Shown here piece by piece: positions 37,050 through 46,415 of a stretch of 64,000 bases of DNA (positions are counted from its first letter, which is position 1; every line of letters begins with the position of its first letter). The stretch is from Alphaproteobacteria bacterium 32-64-14 (GTDB taxonomy: Bacteria > Pseudomonadota > Alphaproteobacteria > Caulobacterales > Hyphomonadaceae): the NCBI GenBank assembly GCA_002280725.1, contig NCEM01000015.1:26327-90326 (forward strand). Reading direction: 5' to 3'. The notes beneath the pieces are model-generated. The model was not told where the DNA came from. It searched no databases and worked only from the letters and a program-made list of their open reading frames with translations. The translations under genes were made by a program, and so were the position numbers.

Positions 37050-37925
37050 GTGCCAACACACGACGACGCCCACCTGCCTATCCCGTTCCTGCCTGACGTG
37101 GTGATCGAGCCGCTGGTGCGGCTTGCCCTCACCGAGGATCTGGGGCGCGGCGGCGACATCACGACCGACGCTGTCATCCCCGCGTCCGCGCGGACTGTCG
37201 CCATCCTTGGCGCACGCGAGGGCGGCATCGCCGCGGGGTACGACGCCGCGCGGTTGGCGCTGCGCCTGATCGATCCCGAAGCGAAGTGGACCACGCTGAC
37301 CGGCGAAGGCGTGCGTTTCGAGAAGGGCGCACAGCTCGTCCGCATCGAGGGAACGGCGCGCAGCGTGCTGATGGCCGAGCGCGTGATGCTCAACTTCATC
37401 GGGCCGCTCTCGGGCGTTGCGACGCTGACCGCCAAGTTCGTCGCGGAGACGGCGGGCACGCGCGCGCGCATCACCTGTACGCGCAAGACGACGCCGGGTT
37501 TCCGCGCGCTGGAGAAACGCGCCGTGCGGCTCGGCGGCGGCGTCAATCACCGGCTCGGGCTGGATGACGCGATCCTGATCAAGGACAACCACATCCTTGC
37601 GGCCGGCGGCGTTGCTGCCGCGCTGAAGCGTGCGCGCGCGGCGGTGGGCCATCTGCGCGCCATAGAGATCGAGGTGGATCGCATCGCGCAACTGCACGAA
37701 GCCCTGCCCTTCGCGCCCGACGCCATCCTGCTCGACAATATGAGCACAGCGATGCTGGCCGAGGCTGTCGGCATTGTCGCCGGCAAGACCAAGACGGAAG
37801 CCTCAGGCGGCGTGCGTCTGGAAACGGTGAAAGCTATCGCGGCCACGGGCGTCGACCTCATCTCCGCAGGCGCACTGACGCACTCGGCGGTGAACCTCGA
37901 CGTGGGCCTGGATTTTCAGGACTAG
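37050..37925 (+). CDS. nadC: Nicotinate-nucleotide pyrophosphorylase (carboxylating)
   Basis: Converts quinolinate and phosphoribosyl pyrophosphate to nicotinate mononucleotide with loss of CO2. The GTG at 37050 has GGAAGG ten bases upstream and gives 291 residues. A TTG six bases earlier is an alternative. Visible motifs are LTEDLGRGGDITTD at the N-terminus, then ITCTRKTTPGFRALEKRAV with substrate-binding Arg and Lys. LIKDNHI, AIEIEVD, ILLDNMS and EASGGV follow. It is the last gene of the nad operon, and its stop is three bases from the convergent SleB-like gene's end. No terminator is obvious between them. Confidence 0.96.
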   Translation: MPTHDDAHLPIPFLPDVVIEPLVRLALTEDLGRGGDITTDAVIPASARTVAILGAREGGIAAGYDAARLALRLIDPEAKWTTLTGEGVRFEKGAQLVRIEGTARSVLMAERVMLNFIGPLSGVATLTAKFVAETAGTRARITCTRKTTPGFRALEKRAVRLGGGVNHRLGLDDAILIKDNHILAAGGVAAALKRARAAVGHLRAIEIEVDRIAQLHEALPFAPDAILLDNMSTAMLAEAVGIVAGKTKTEASGGVRLETVKAIAATGVDLISAGALTHSAVNLDVGLDFQD

Positions 37926-37928
37926 GGC

Positions 37929-39005
37929 CTAGAGAGGCGCCGGAGCGGTGACAGCCGCAGGCGTCGGAGTAGCCGGCGGCACGGCTTCCGTCGTCGCAAC
38001 CGAAACCAGCAGCGAAGACGTGAGCGAGGCAGCCGGATCAAGCGGCTCGGACGGATCGCCTTCCGGCAGCATCATCGGGTCAAGCGCCTGGTTACCCAGA
38101 TCCTGAGCCGCGAGCGCCATGCGCGCATTGCCCCACTCTTTCGAGGTCTTGGGGAAGCGATAGAAGATGTGTGTGCCGACCACGGCCGTCTCGACCAGAC
38201 CGGCGGCCCAGTACGGGTTCACATAGTCGGTGTGATAGTGCGTCGCCTTGTTGGTGATCGGCGTATTGAGGCCGAGCAGGACGTGCAGCGCGACCGCGCG
38301 GGCGCGATCCCACGCCACGCCCGACGGACGGTGTCCGCGCGAGCCATCGCAGGTGAATGTGAACTGGCAGCCAGTCTGGCGGTACTGGCCCTGGAAGACC
38401 ACGCCGCACACCGTTTTCGGGTAATGCGGGTTCGCAACCCGGTTCATAACCACTTCGGCGACGGCCAGCTGGCCGATCGCGTCTTCCGATCGCGCCTCGT
38501 AATAGACGGCCTCGGACAGGCAATCGAGCTCGGCATCGTCGCCGCCGTGCAGGCCAAGGTCTTCAATGGTGAAATCCACGAGGCCGCGCAGGGATTCGGT
38601 ATCCCGGGCGCGCAGGGTCAGCCCGCCAACGAGGTCGGCCGAGGGGGCGTCCGTCGTGTAGGAAGCGGAATGGAGCAGCGCGTCCGGCTTGGCGCTGTTG
38701 GAGAAGTAACCGAGTTGCACGCCGCCTTCGGTCGAGGACGCGGCGCGGTTTTCCGCGATCAGCGTTTCCGTGAGAACGGCGGCGTTGGTGATGTAGGTTT
38801 CCTGGGCCTTCTGGGCGCCGAAGCGCTGGGCCACCAGCGGGCCACCGAAGGCAAACACGGCTGCACACGCGCCAATCGTCAGCGCACGTTGCCGGGCTTC
38901 GCGCTTGTCAGCGTCCGACATGGTCTCCCACCACCTGGCGACAGCTGTGATCGCTGCCTTGAGGTGGATGAGGATAGGACCGAGAGCTTTCGGGAGGTTT
39001 AACAC
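37929..39005 (-). CDS. SleB-like cell wall hydrolase
   Basis: A 358-residue protein with a Hydrolase_2 (SleB) domain that cleaves peptidoglycan glycan strands or cross-links. It has one membrane helix near residues 42-60, so the domain faces the periplasm. The core motif is CLSEAVYYEARSEDAIGQLA, with the catalytic Glu near residue 163. VAEVVMNRV, YPKTVCGVVFQG and CQFTFTCDG follow. The C-terminal tail is Ala/Pro/Thr-rich. An internal ATG (residue 29) is an alternative start. A 450-base gap lies upstream, containing TTAACC-N4-TTAACC at 39018-39033. That is CtrA-like but has the wrong spacing. Confidence 0.86.
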   Translation of the reverse strand: MLNLPKALGPILIHLKAAITAVARWWETMSDADKREARQRALTIGACAAVFAFGGPLVAQRFGAQKAQETYITNAAVLTETLIAENRAASSTEGGVQLGYFSNSAKPDALLHSASYTTDAPSADLVGGLTLRARDTESLRGLVDFTIEDLGLHGGDDAELDCLSEAVYYEARSEDAIGQLAVAEVVMNRVANPHYPKTVCGVVFQGQYRQTGCQFTFTCDGSRGHRPSGVAWDRARAVALHVLLGLNTPITNKATHYHTDYVNPYWAAGLVETAVVGTHIFYRFPKTSKEWGNARMALAAQDLGNQALDPMMLPEGDPSEPLDPAASLTSSLLVSVATTEAVPPATPTPAAVTAPAPL

Positions 39006-39454
39006 CCCAGCGTCCTCTTAACCTTCGTTAACCGACAATCCGGTACGGACGCTCGCGCGCGCCCGATCGACACTCCAAACCAACACACCCGTCGCTTGTC
39101 TTTTTTTGAGCTGCGCGACGTGCAGCCGCCCTATAGACCCGTTGGTTGCCGGGCAAGTCCAAGTCCGGCTTGACTCCCAGGGGCAAATCCCGCGCCAGGA
39201 GCGGCCGCGGCGATTCCCGGTCAACCACCAGGCGAGACGTTAACTTCTGCCGTTTACGAATAGCCCCTCTTTTCAAGCCCGTCGGACCGGCTCGAGGGAG
39301 TCACATAGGCCGGGGAGACCTTTGGGCAACACCCCGGCGCGAATCCCGATGACACCGATTTGAGCCCATTTTGGCTGGTTCCGCTACGGAAACGGCCTCT
39401 TGTGGATATCCGGGACGGGACAGGCGGCGGCGCAGCGCCGGTCCAAAAGCCGGG
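39006..39454. other. 449-base non-coding gap, candidate structured RNA or long leader
   Basis: No convincing protein is seen on either strand. It contains the TTAACC direct repeat near 39018. It also holds a perfect 7-bp stem (39309-39315 with 39332-39338, GCCGGGG/CCCCGGC) around a 16-base loop. A CAGC-rich hairpin lies near 39110-39130, beside a run of seven T. I compared it by eye with tmRNA, SRP RNA, RNase P RNA and tRNA signatures and found no match. It may be the long leader of the SleB-like gene. Confidence 0.35.
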
Positions 39455-39967
39455 TCAGACAGCCACGTCGTCAGGCTTCCAGGATACGCCAAAACCTGCA
39501 CGCCACTGCGCGACGCCTTCGACGTCCTCGAAGCCGATCATGGCCCCGATCGACAGCAAACCGCCGTCCAATCGGCTGACGAAGCGTAGTGAATCGACCA
39601 TATGCCCTCGCCCCGGCACATCAAGAAGTGGCGCGGTTTCCCAACCCTCGAAACAGGCGCGAAGCCGTGAAAGGCGCACGTCGTAGGCGCGCCGTGCTTC
39701 CGCCTCCGCCATCTCGTCGCTGATGCAAACGAAGGCAGACGCCTCGCCGCCAGTCATCGCGCAATACATGCTCTCCAGCATCCTCTTCGACTGGAAGCCA
39801 TTGTTCGTTCCCGGGATCAGTTGACCCTTGAGCTGTGGGAAGCCGGACGAAGCAGTCGCAACCAGCTCGTCATAGATCGCGCAGGCCGGCCGCTCCTGCG
39901 CCATCGCGCCAGACGCCACGGCCAGCCCGGCGGCCGCGCAGGCCATCACTCTTGAAAACCCAACCAT
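39455..39967 (-). CDS. Exported protein of unknown function
   Basis: A 170-residue secreted protein. The ATG at 39967 opens a signal peptide (about 1-22, ending GAMAQE). The mature protein starts RPACAIYDELVATASSGF and has four cysteines (ACAIY, MYCAMTGG, AFVCISDE, LRACFEGW), which suggests two disulfides. The C-terminal half contains WETAPLLDVPGRGH and a Gly/Ile-rich stretch. No domain is recognised. The frame remains open 75 codons upstream of this ATG, but that part lacks signal character. It lies downstream of ppdK on the same strand, beyond a 41-base gap holding its start site. Confidence 0.68.
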   Translation of the reverse strand: MVGFSRVMACAAAGLAVASGAMAQERPACAIYDELVATASSGFPQLKGQLIPGTNNGFQSKRMLESMYCAMTGGEASAFVCISDEMAEAEARRAYDVRLSRLRACFEGWETAPLLDVPGRGHMVDSLRFVSRLDGGLLSIGAMIGFEDVEGVAQWRAGFGVSWKPDDVAV

Positions 39968-40008
39968 ACGCCAAGACTTGGCCGAACCGCGGGCGCCGTC
40001 AAGAACGG

Positions 40009-42687
40009 CTAGCGGCTCCGTCCCAGCGCGGCATGCGCCGCCGCCAGCCGCGCCACCGGCACGCGATACGGCGAGGCCGAGACGTAATCGAGCCCGACTT
40101 CCTCGAAGAAGTAGATCGAGGCTGGATCGCCGCCATGCTCGCCACAGACGCCAAGCTTGAGGCGCTGGCGCGTCGCCCGCCCACGCTCGCACCCGATGCG
40201 AACCAGCTCACCCACGCCATCGCGATCGATCGAGACGAACGGATCCTTCTCGTAGATGCCGCGCTCCTCATACGTCTTGAGGAAGCGGGAGGCGTCATCG
40301 CGCGAAATGCCAAGCGCCGTCTGCGTCAGGTCGTTGGTCCCGAACGAGAAGAACTCCGCCTCCTCCGCGATCTCACCAGCGCGCAGGCAAGCGCGTGGCA
40401 GCTCGATCATCGTGCCGACCAGATATTCGACCTGAGACTTGCGCTCGTTGAACACCTGCTCGGCCGTCCGCACCACGATGGCGCGCATGAGTTCGAGTTC
40501 CTTGCGCGTCGCCACGAGCGGAATCATGATCTCCGGGACGGGGGCCGCGCCCGTGTCCTTCGCCACATCGAGGGCCGCCTCGAAGATGGCGCGCGCCTGC
40601 ATCTCGTAGATCTCGGGATAGGTCACGCCCAGACGGCAGCCGCGATGGCCCAGCATCGGGTTGGATTCGTGCAGTTCCTCCGCCCGCGCCTTCAGCGTCT
40701 CGATCGACACGCCCGACTGTTTGGACACTTCGGCCATGTCCTCGTCGGTATGCGGCAGGAATTCGTGCAGCGGCGGATCAAGCAGGCGGATGGTGACCGG
40801 CAGGCCGGCCATGATGGCGAAGATCTCCGCGAAGTCCTTGCGCTGCATCGGCAGCAGCTTCTCCAGCGCGCGGCGGCGCCCGCCTTCGCGTTCCGCCAGG
40901 ATCATCTCGCGCACGACCGAGATGCGATCTGCATCGAAGAACATGTGCTCCGTGCGGCAGAGGCCGATGCCTTCCGCGCCGAACTTGCGCGCGGTCTCGG
41001 CGTCCAGCGGCGTCTCCGCATTGGCGCGCACCTTCATGCGGCGAACGCCATCGGCCCACGTCATCAGCTCGCCGAAATCACCGCCGAGTTGCGGTTCAAC
41101 CATCTTCACCGAACCGACCAGCACTTCGCCCTTGGCGCCATCGACCGTGATGATGTCGCCCTTCTTCAGCGTGCGCGATCCGACCTTCACAATGCCCTTC
41201 TCGACATCGATCTGCAGTGTACCCGCGCCGCACACGCATGGCCGTCCCATGCCGCGGGCCACAACGGCCGCGTGAGACGTCATGCCGCCGCGCGCTGTGA
41301 CGATGGCCTTGGCGGCGTGCATGCCTTGAATGTCTTCCGGGCTCGTCTCGATGCGCACGAGGATCACCGGCTTGCCTGTGCCCGCGATCTGCACGGCCTC
41401 GGCGGGATCGAACACCACCTGCCCCACGGCTGCGCCGGGCGAGGCCGGAAGGCCCTTCACGAACACATCGCGCACGGCGTCTTTCGCAATCGTCGGGTGC
41501 AACAGTTGATCAAGCTGCGCGGGATCGAGACGCAGCACGGCCTCGTCCTGCCGGATCAGGCCCTCGCGGCACATTTCAACCGCAAGCCGCAGGGCGGCTT
41601 GCGCGGTGCGTTTACCGTTGCGGGTCTGCAGCATGTAGAGCTTGCCCTGCTCCACCGTGAACTCGATGTCCTGCATGTCGCGATAGTGTTTCTCGAGCCG
41701 GTCAGCGACGGCGATCAGCTGCGCATAGACTTCCGGCATCGCCTCTTCGAGCGACAGGTCTTCCGATTTGAGATCGGCCTTGCGCGAGTTGGAGATCGGC
41801 GCAGGCGTGCGGATGCCGGCGACGACATCCTCGCCCTGCGCATTCACCAGATACTCGCCATAAAAGCGCTTCTCGCCAGTGGAGGGATCGCGCGTGAAGG
41901 CGACGCCCGTGGCCGAGCTTTCGCCCATGTTGCCGAACACCATCGACTGCACGTTGACCGCCGTGCCCCAGCTCTCCGGAATGTCGTTCAGGCGGCGATA
42001 GGTGACCGCGCGATCGTTCATCCAGCTTGCGAACACAGCGCCCACCGCGCCCCAGAGCTGGTCCTTCGGCTCCTGCGGAAAGGGCTTGCCCGAGCGCTTT
42101 TCAACGGCCTTCTTGTACAGCGCGATCACCTCGATCCAGCTTTCGGCGCCGAGATCCGTGTCGAGGTTGAAGTCGCGGCTTTCCTTGTAGTCGTCGAGAA
42201 TGTGCTCGAACGTGTCGTGCCCGATGTTCAGCACCACGTTGGAGTACATCTGAATGAAGCGGCGATAGCTGTCATAGGCAAAGCGCCGGTCGCCCGAGAG
42301 CTTGGCAAGCCCCTCTGCCGTCTGGTCGTTGAGGCCGAGGTTCAGCACCGTGTCCATCATCCCCGGCATCGACGCGCGCGAGCCCGAGCGCACCGAGACC
42401 AGCAGCGGATTGCGCACATCGCCGAACTTCTTGTCCGTCCGCCCCTCAAGCGCGCGCAGCGCATCGTTGACCTGCCCTTCGAGGTCGTCCGGATATTTCC
42501 GCTTGTTCTTGTAGAACACCGTGCAGACTTCGGTGGTGATCGTGAAGCCCGGCGGCACAGGCAGGCCCAGCTTCGACATCTCGGCAAGGTTCGCGCCCTT
42601 GCCGCCCAGCAGGTTCTTCATCGACGCATCGCCATCCGAGGCGCCGCCGCCGAAATCATAGACCCACTTGGTGGCGAGTTGGCTCAT
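40009..42687 (-). CDS. ppdK: Pyruvate, phosphate dikinase
   Basis: Interconverts pyruvate, ATP and phosphate with phosphoenolpyruvate, AMP and pyrophosphate, in the cytoplasm. The ATG at 42687 gives 892 residues, the normal full length. The N-terminal ATP-grasp domain shows GGKGANLAEMSKLGLPVPPG. The central swivelling domain has the catalytic His in GGMTSHAAVVARGMG (about 465-479). The C-terminal PEP-binding barrel has CRTEHMF, FGTNDLTQ and the closing CGEHGGDP. All domains are complete. The 100-bp palindromic repeat lies between it and glyS. A role in gluconeogenesis or PEP balance is expected. No regulatory kinase gene adjoins it. Confidence 0.96.
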   Translation of the reverse strand: MSQLATKWVYDFGGGASDGDASMKNLLGGKGANLAEMSKLGLPVPPGFTITTEVCTVFYKNKRKYPDDLEGQVNDALRALEGRTDKKFGDVRNPLLVSVRSGSRASMPGMMDTVLNLGLNDQTAEGLAKLSGDRRFAYDSYRRFIQMYSNVVLNIGHDTFEHILDDYKESRDFNLDTDLGAESWIEVIALYKKAVEKRSGKPFPQEPKDQLWGAVGAVFASWMNDRAVTYRRLNDIPESWGTAVNVQSMVFGNMGESSATGVAFTRDPSTGEKRFYGEYLVNAQGEDVVAGIRTPAPISNSRKADLKSEDLSLEEAMPEVYAQLIAVADRLEKHYRDMQDIEFTVEQGKLYMLQTRNGKRTAQAALRLAVEMCREGLIRQDEAVLRLDPAQLDQLLHPTIAKDAVRDVFVKGLPASPGAAVGQVVFDPAEAVQIAGTGKPVILVRIETSPEDIQGMHAAKAIVTARGGMTSHAAVVARGMGRPCVCGAGTLQIDVEKGIVKVGSRTLKKGDIITVDGAKGEVLVGSVKMVEPQLGGDFGELMTWADGVRRMKVRANAETPLDAETARKFGAEGIGLCRTEHMFFDADRISVVREMILAEREGGRRRALEKLLPMQRKDFAEIFAIMAGLPVTIRLLDPPLHEFLPHTDEDMAEVSKQSGVSIETLKARAEELHESNPMLGHRGCRLGVTYPEIYEMQARAIFEAALDVAKDTGAAPVPEIMIPLVATRKELELMRAIVVRTAEQVFNERKSQVEYLVGTMIELPRACLRAGEIAEEAEFFSFGTNDLTQTALGISRDDASRFLKTYEERGIYEKDPFVSIDRDGVGELVRIGCERGRATRQRLKLGVCGEHGGDPASIYFFEEVGLDYVSASPYRVPVARLAAAHAALGRSR

Positions 42688-42748
42688 GATCTGTCGTCCA
42701 CTCTGCTTGTCATCCCGGACAACCGATCCGGGAGTTGGTTCACCGCTT

Positions 42749-42848
42749 GTCATCCCGGAAACGCGAAGCGTTGTCCGGGACCCATTCCTCTACCTGAACA
42801 AGCCGGGGAATGGGTCCCGGCTCTCCGCTTCGCTCCGGCCGGGATGAC
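42749..42848. repeat. 100-bp palindromic repeat (copy 1)
   Basis: Starts GTCATCCCGG and ends CCGGGATGAC. Inner arms CCGGGACCCATTCC and GGAATGGGTCCCGG flank a short loop, so the whole can fold as a long hairpin. A half copy starts at 42709. It lies between glyS and ppdK. The second full copy is at 52588. Confidence 0.8.
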
Positions 42849-42869
42849 AGCCGGAGGAACGCTCAGACC

Positions 42870-45089
42870 TCAGCCCTCAACCTTAGAGAAATCCGCCACG
42901 CGCCCCAGCGCATCGCGGATCTGCGAGAGAATCTTCAGGCGATTTTCGCGCACATCAGCCTTGTCCGCGTTGACCGTAACCTTGTCGAAGAACGCATCCA
43001 CCGGCGCGCGCAGCTTCGACAGCGCGCGCATGGCGCCGGCGAAGTCTTCGGTCTCCAGCGCGGTGGTAGCTTCAGGCGCGGCCTTGCCGAGCGCGGACAC
43101 CAGCGCATCGACTTCCGGCGGATCGCCCGCCATCGCCTTGCCCTGCCCCGAATACGACTTGCCGTCCTTCTTCTCTTCAATCGCCAGAATATTCGCCGCG
43201 CGCTTGTAACCCGCCAACAGGTTCTTGCCGTCCTCGGTGGAGAGGAACTCACCCAGCGCCTCAACACGCTTCACGATGAGCACGAGATCATCCTCGCCCA
43301 GCGCAAACACGGCGTCGATCAGATCGTGGCGGGCGCCTTGTTCGCGAAGATGGACTTTGAGGCGGTCGGCGAAAAATTGCGGCAGATCGCTCACGTTGGT
43401 CAGCACCGCAGTTGCGATGGCGTCCGGAGCGATATGCCTGATCAGCGCTCGGTTCACAGCGTCAGAGCCTACCTCCGCGACAAGCGAAGGCATGGACGCC
43501 TGAGTTGGCTCTAACAAGCGCTGCGATTCCAGCACGGCAATGGACTGCGCGACTCGACCAATCGCGTTTGCCCAGTGGCTGCCGGCGCGGTTCTCAAACA
43601 GCTTGAGTGACACGCGATTTTCCAGGACGAGACGCACCACGCCCAGCGCAGCTCTCCGCAGCGCAAACGGATCCTTCGAGCCCGTCGGCTTCTCATCGAT
43701 CGCCCAGAATCCAACCAGCGTATCCAGCTTGTCCGCCAACGCGACCGCCACACCAACCGGATCGGCAGGCACATTATCGCCCGGCCCCTTCGGCTTGTAG
43801 TGATCTCGCACAGCATCCGCGACAGCCTGCTTCTCGCCCTGCAGCGTCGCGTAGTACCGGCCCATCACGCCTTCAAGTTCAGCGAACTCGCCGACCATGT
43901 CGGAGACGAGGTCGCACTTGGCCAGCTTCGCCGCGCGCTCGGCCTGCGCCGGATCGGCCCCGACTTTTGGGGCGAGTTCCTTCGCCAGCGCCATCACACG
44001 CTCGGCCTTGTCCTTCACCGTGCCCAGCTTCTCGTGGAACACGATGTTCCCCAGCTTCTCGAAGCGATCCTCGAGTTTGATCTTCCGGTCATTGTCCCAG
44101 AAGAAGCGCGCGTCGTTCAAACGCGCCGACAGCACGCGCGAATTTCCCGCAGCGATCTTCTTGCCGCCATCCGCCGCTTCAAGGTTCGCGACCACAACAA
44201 ACTTCGGCGCCAGCGCGCCATCTTTCTTCGCGGGATCGCGCACGGCGAAATACTTCTGGTGCGTGCGCATCGACAGCTTGATGACTTCGGGCGGCAGGTC
44301 GAGGAAGGACGGATCCATGTCGCCCATGATGACGACGGGATACTCGGCCAGCCCCGCCACTTCCTCCAGAAGGCCGATATCGTCGACCAGCTCCAGGTTC
44401 TGCGCGGCGCACAGCTGTTTCGCGTCGGTGAGGATCGTTTCCTTCCGCTCCTCGCGGTCGAGGATCACGCGGCCCTTGTTCTTGAGCACGTCGGAATAAT
44501 CGTCGAACCGGCGCACCTTGAACGGCCCGCGCCCCATCACGCGATGGCCCTCAGTGATGTTGTCCGACTTGATGCCTTCGATCTCGAACGGCACCACCTC
44601 GCCATCGAACGTGCAGAGGATGCGGCTGATCGGGCGCACCCAGCGCAGGTCTCCCGATGCCCAGCGCATCGACTTCGGCCAGTGAAACCCACGGATGATC
44701 TGCGGCACGAGGGCCGCGATCACGTCCGCCGTCTGCCGCCCCGCCTTGCGCACATGCGCAACGTAGACGCGGCCCTTCTTCGGCACCTCATGCACATGCG
44801 CCTGCGCGATGTCCGTCAGGCCGGCTTTTTTCAGGAAGCCCTGGATGGCCGCGTCCGGCGCGCCCTCCTTCGGCCCGATCACGTCTTCCACGACGTCCGC
44901 CGATTTGACCGGCAGGCCTTCAACCACGGCAACGAGCCGCCGCGGCCCCGAGAACCCCTTGATTCCCTCCGGAATGAGGCCTGCCGCGGTCAGCCCATCC
45001 ATCAGCGCTTTCACGAGATCGGCCTCGGCCTTCGCCTGCATGCGAGCCGGGATTTCCTCGGACAGGATTTCGAGCAGAAGCTGGGGCAT
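42870..45089 (-). CDS. glyS: Glycine--tRNA ligase, beta subunit
   Basis: The large subunit of the bacterial alpha2-beta2 glycyl-tRNA synthetase, providing tRNA binding. The ATG at 45089 gives 739 residues, within the family range. The N-terminus [17 protein letters not shown] is diagnostic, followed by [15 protein letters not shown] and [12 protein letters not shown]. Central motifs include [18 protein letters not shown] and [14 protein letters not shown]. The C-terminal DALR-like region closes the protein. Its partner glyQ lies 6.5 kb upstream on the same strand instead of adjacent. Extra in-frame codons before the ATG are non-homologous. Confidence 0.95.
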   Translation of the reverse strand: MPQLLLEILSEEIPARMQAKAEADLVKALMDGLTAAGLIPEGIKGFSGPRRLVAVVEGLPVKSADVVEDVIGPKEGAPDAAIQGFLKKAGLTDIAQAHVHEVPKKGRVYVAHVRKAGRQTADVIAALVPQIIRGFHWPKSMRWASGDLRWVRPISRILCTFDGEVVPFEIEGIKSDNITEGHRVMGRGPFKVRRFDDYSDVLKNKGRVILDREERKETILTDAKQLCAAQNLELVDDIGLLEEVAGLAEYPVVIMGDMDPSFLDLPPEVIKLSMRTHQKYFAVRDPAKKDGALAPKFVVVANLEAADGGKKIAAGNSRVLSARLNDARFFWDNDRKIKLEDRFEKLGNIVFHEKLGTVKDKAERVMALAKELAPKVGADPAQAERAAKLAKCDLVSDMVGEFAELEGVMGRYYATLQGEKQAVADAVRDHYKPKGPGDNVPADPVGVAVALADKLDTLVGFWAIDEKPTGSKDPFALRRAALGVVRLVLENRVSLKLFENRAGSHWANAIGRVAQSIAVLESQRLLEPTQASMPSLVAEVGSDAVNRALIRHIAPDAIATAVLTNVSDLPQFFADRLKVHLREQGARHDLIDAVFALGEDDLVLIVKRVEALGEFLSTEDGKNLLAGYKRAANILAIEEKKDGKSYSGQGKAMAGDPPEVDALVSALGKAAPEATTALETEDFAGAMRALSKLRAPVDAFFDKVTVNADKADVRENRLKILSQIRDALGRVADFSKVEG

Positions 45090-45198
45090 TTGGCCTTGTT
45101 CGCAGTCGCGGAATTCGCTGCGTGAGTGCAGCGGAACGGGGGCAAAGGCAAGGCTTTTGGGAAGGTTTGCCCAGGGCAAACCCAGCCTTGTCAGCCAT

Positions 45199-45228
45199 TG
45201 TCATTCCGGACGCACGCGAAGCGGACTT
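45199..45228. repeat. Half copy of the GTCATCCCGG-type repeat
   Basis: TTGTCATTCCGGACGCACGC resembles one arm of the 100-bp repeats at 42749 and 52588. The inverted partner is missing. It lies in the 172-base gap between glyS and the divergent isomerase gene. Confidence 0.5.
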
Positions 45229-45261
45229 CCCCCTCAGCCAAGGGAAGAGCTAGCGTCCCCC

Positions 45262-45924
45262 ATGACCCTCACCTTCGACTTCTACTTCTCCTTCCGCAGC
45301 CCGTATTCCTACCTCGCCATGCCGCTCATCGAGCGGCTGATGGCCGACTACGACGCGCAGCCGGCCATGCGCATCGTGCGGCCCATCGCCGTGCGCATTC
45401 CGGGCTTCTTCCAGAAGGTAAACCCGCAATGGCCGCCTTACCTTGCGAAGGACACGAAGCGCATCGCCGAGATCAACGGCATCCCCTATCGCTGGCCCCG
45501 CCCCGATCCCATCGTGCAGGACCGCGAAACGCGCGAGGTCGCGAAGGACCAGCCCTACATCATGCGCGTCTCCCGCCTCGGCGCGCTCGCCGCCGAACGC
45601 GGGCGCGGCTTCGATTTCGTGCGCAAGGCCAGCTACATGATGTGGTCAGGCGAGGAGTTCGCGGGAACGGGCGGCTGGCACGAGCACGGCCGGCTGGAAT
45701 CCTGCGCTGACCTCGCCGGCCTCGATGGCGCAGCGCTGGAGCGCGACGCCCTCACAGACGCCGCCCGTCTCGACGCGATCATCGAAGCCAACGAGACAGC
45801 CCAGAACGCCTCCGGCCACTGGGGCGTGCCCCTGTTCGTCTTCGAGGACGAACCCTTCTTCGGGCAGGACCGCATCGATCACCTGATCTGGCGGATGAAG
45901 CAGCGCGGGTTGAAGGCGCGGTAA
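45262..45924 (+). CDS. DsbA-fold 2-hydroxychromene-2-carboxylate isomerase family protein
   Basis: A 220-residue thioredoxin-fold protein of the HCCA isomerase/kappa-class GST family. These are glutathione-dependent enzymes of aromatic degradation or detoxification. The N-terminus LTFDFYFSFRSPYSYLAMPL carries the active-site Ser13 that binds glutathione. The helical insertion spans roughly residues 70-170. GHWGVPLFVFEDEPFFGQDR is the conserved C-terminal return to the thioredoxin fold. No other aromatic-degradation genes are nearby, so the true substrate is unknown. It is a plus-strand gene within a mostly minus-strand block, near two GST-like lipoproteins. Confidence 0.85.
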   Translation: MTLTFDFYFSFRSPYSYLAMPLIERLMADYDAQPAMRIVRPIAVRIPGFFQKVNPQWPPYLAKDTKRIAEINGIPYRWPRPDPIVQDRETREVAKDQPYIMRVSRLGALAAERGRGFDFVRKASYMMWSGEEFAGTGGWHEHGRLESCADLAGLDGAALERDALTDAARLDAIIEANETAQNASGHWGVPLFVFEDEPFFGQDRIDHLIWRMKQRGLKAR

Positions 45925-45935
45925 GCGCGCCCCGC

Positions 45936-46415
45936 CTACTCCCCACCCCGCGGATCATCAGACAGCAGAGACCGCAGCCACTCCTGCTGCAGCGAATCCA
46001 TCCGCGGCAGCATCACGCGCGTCGAATAATGGCCGAGCAGTTTCTCGCCCTGGAAGAACGCCCAATCCACAACCTGGCTCTCCTGGAACTCCATGATCGC
46101 GCCCTTCTGCAGATCGCCGAGATAGTGCGGCGCAGACGCCAACTGCCCAACGATCTTGTCCGGCGCACGCGCCACCTGATCGACCCACGCCTCCTCAACG
46201 CCCGATTGCCCGTCGCGGCGCGGGAAAGCACCTTTCAGCGAAAAATCATACTCGCCCGCCCCTGGCTCGGCGAAGTGATCCCAGAAGACAGACAGTGAGG
46301 CGCGCGCCTGATCGCGTGCGGCGGCAAGCTCACGCTGGAACTCGGCCTCGGGATCATCCGTCCCGGCCGAACACGCGGCCAGCAGGATAATCGCGAACGC
46401 CAGAGGCTGCTTCAT
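45936..46415 (-). CDS. DUF2314 domain lipoprotein
   Basis: A 159-residue predicted lipoprotein. The signal peptide ends ILLAAC, a good lipobox, at Cys15. After a short acidic linker the rest matches DUF2314: FSLKGAFPRRDGQSGVEEAW, then VGQLASAPHYLGDLQKGAIM and VVDWAFFQGEKLLGHYSTRV. This small beta-rich domain occurs in exported proteins of unknown function such as YegJ. It overlaps the start of its downstream transcription unit poorly but overlaps the glutaminyl cyclase gene by four bases, so the two are one operon. No function can be assigned. Confidence 0.78.
   Translation of the reverse strand: MKQPLAFAIILLAACSAGTDDPEAEFQRELAAARDQARASLSVFWDHFAEPGAGEYDFSLKGAFPRRDGQSGVEEAWVDQVARAPDKIVGQLASAPHYLGDLQKGAIMEFQESQVVDWAFFQGEKLLGHYSTRVMLPRMDSLQQEWLRSLLSDDPRGGE

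Noticed and set aside
39018..39033. CtrA site before the SleB-like gene
   Set aside because: The two TTAA boxes are six bases apart rather than seven, so it does not meet the consensus.
39300..39365. tRNA-like arm (stem, loop, then GCGAATCCC)
   Set aside because: There is no acceptor stem closure, no anticodon arm and no TTC motif in place, so it was kept only as part of the unexplained gap.
39835..43209. A 1124-codon open frame on the plus strand
   Set aside because: It runs antisense across ppdK and the end of glyS. High GC makes such empty antisense frames common, and its translation is rich in Arg, His and Asp with no domain.
43800..45125. A 441-codon open frame on the plus strand
   Set aside because: It is antisense to glyS and composed largely of His, Arg and Asp.
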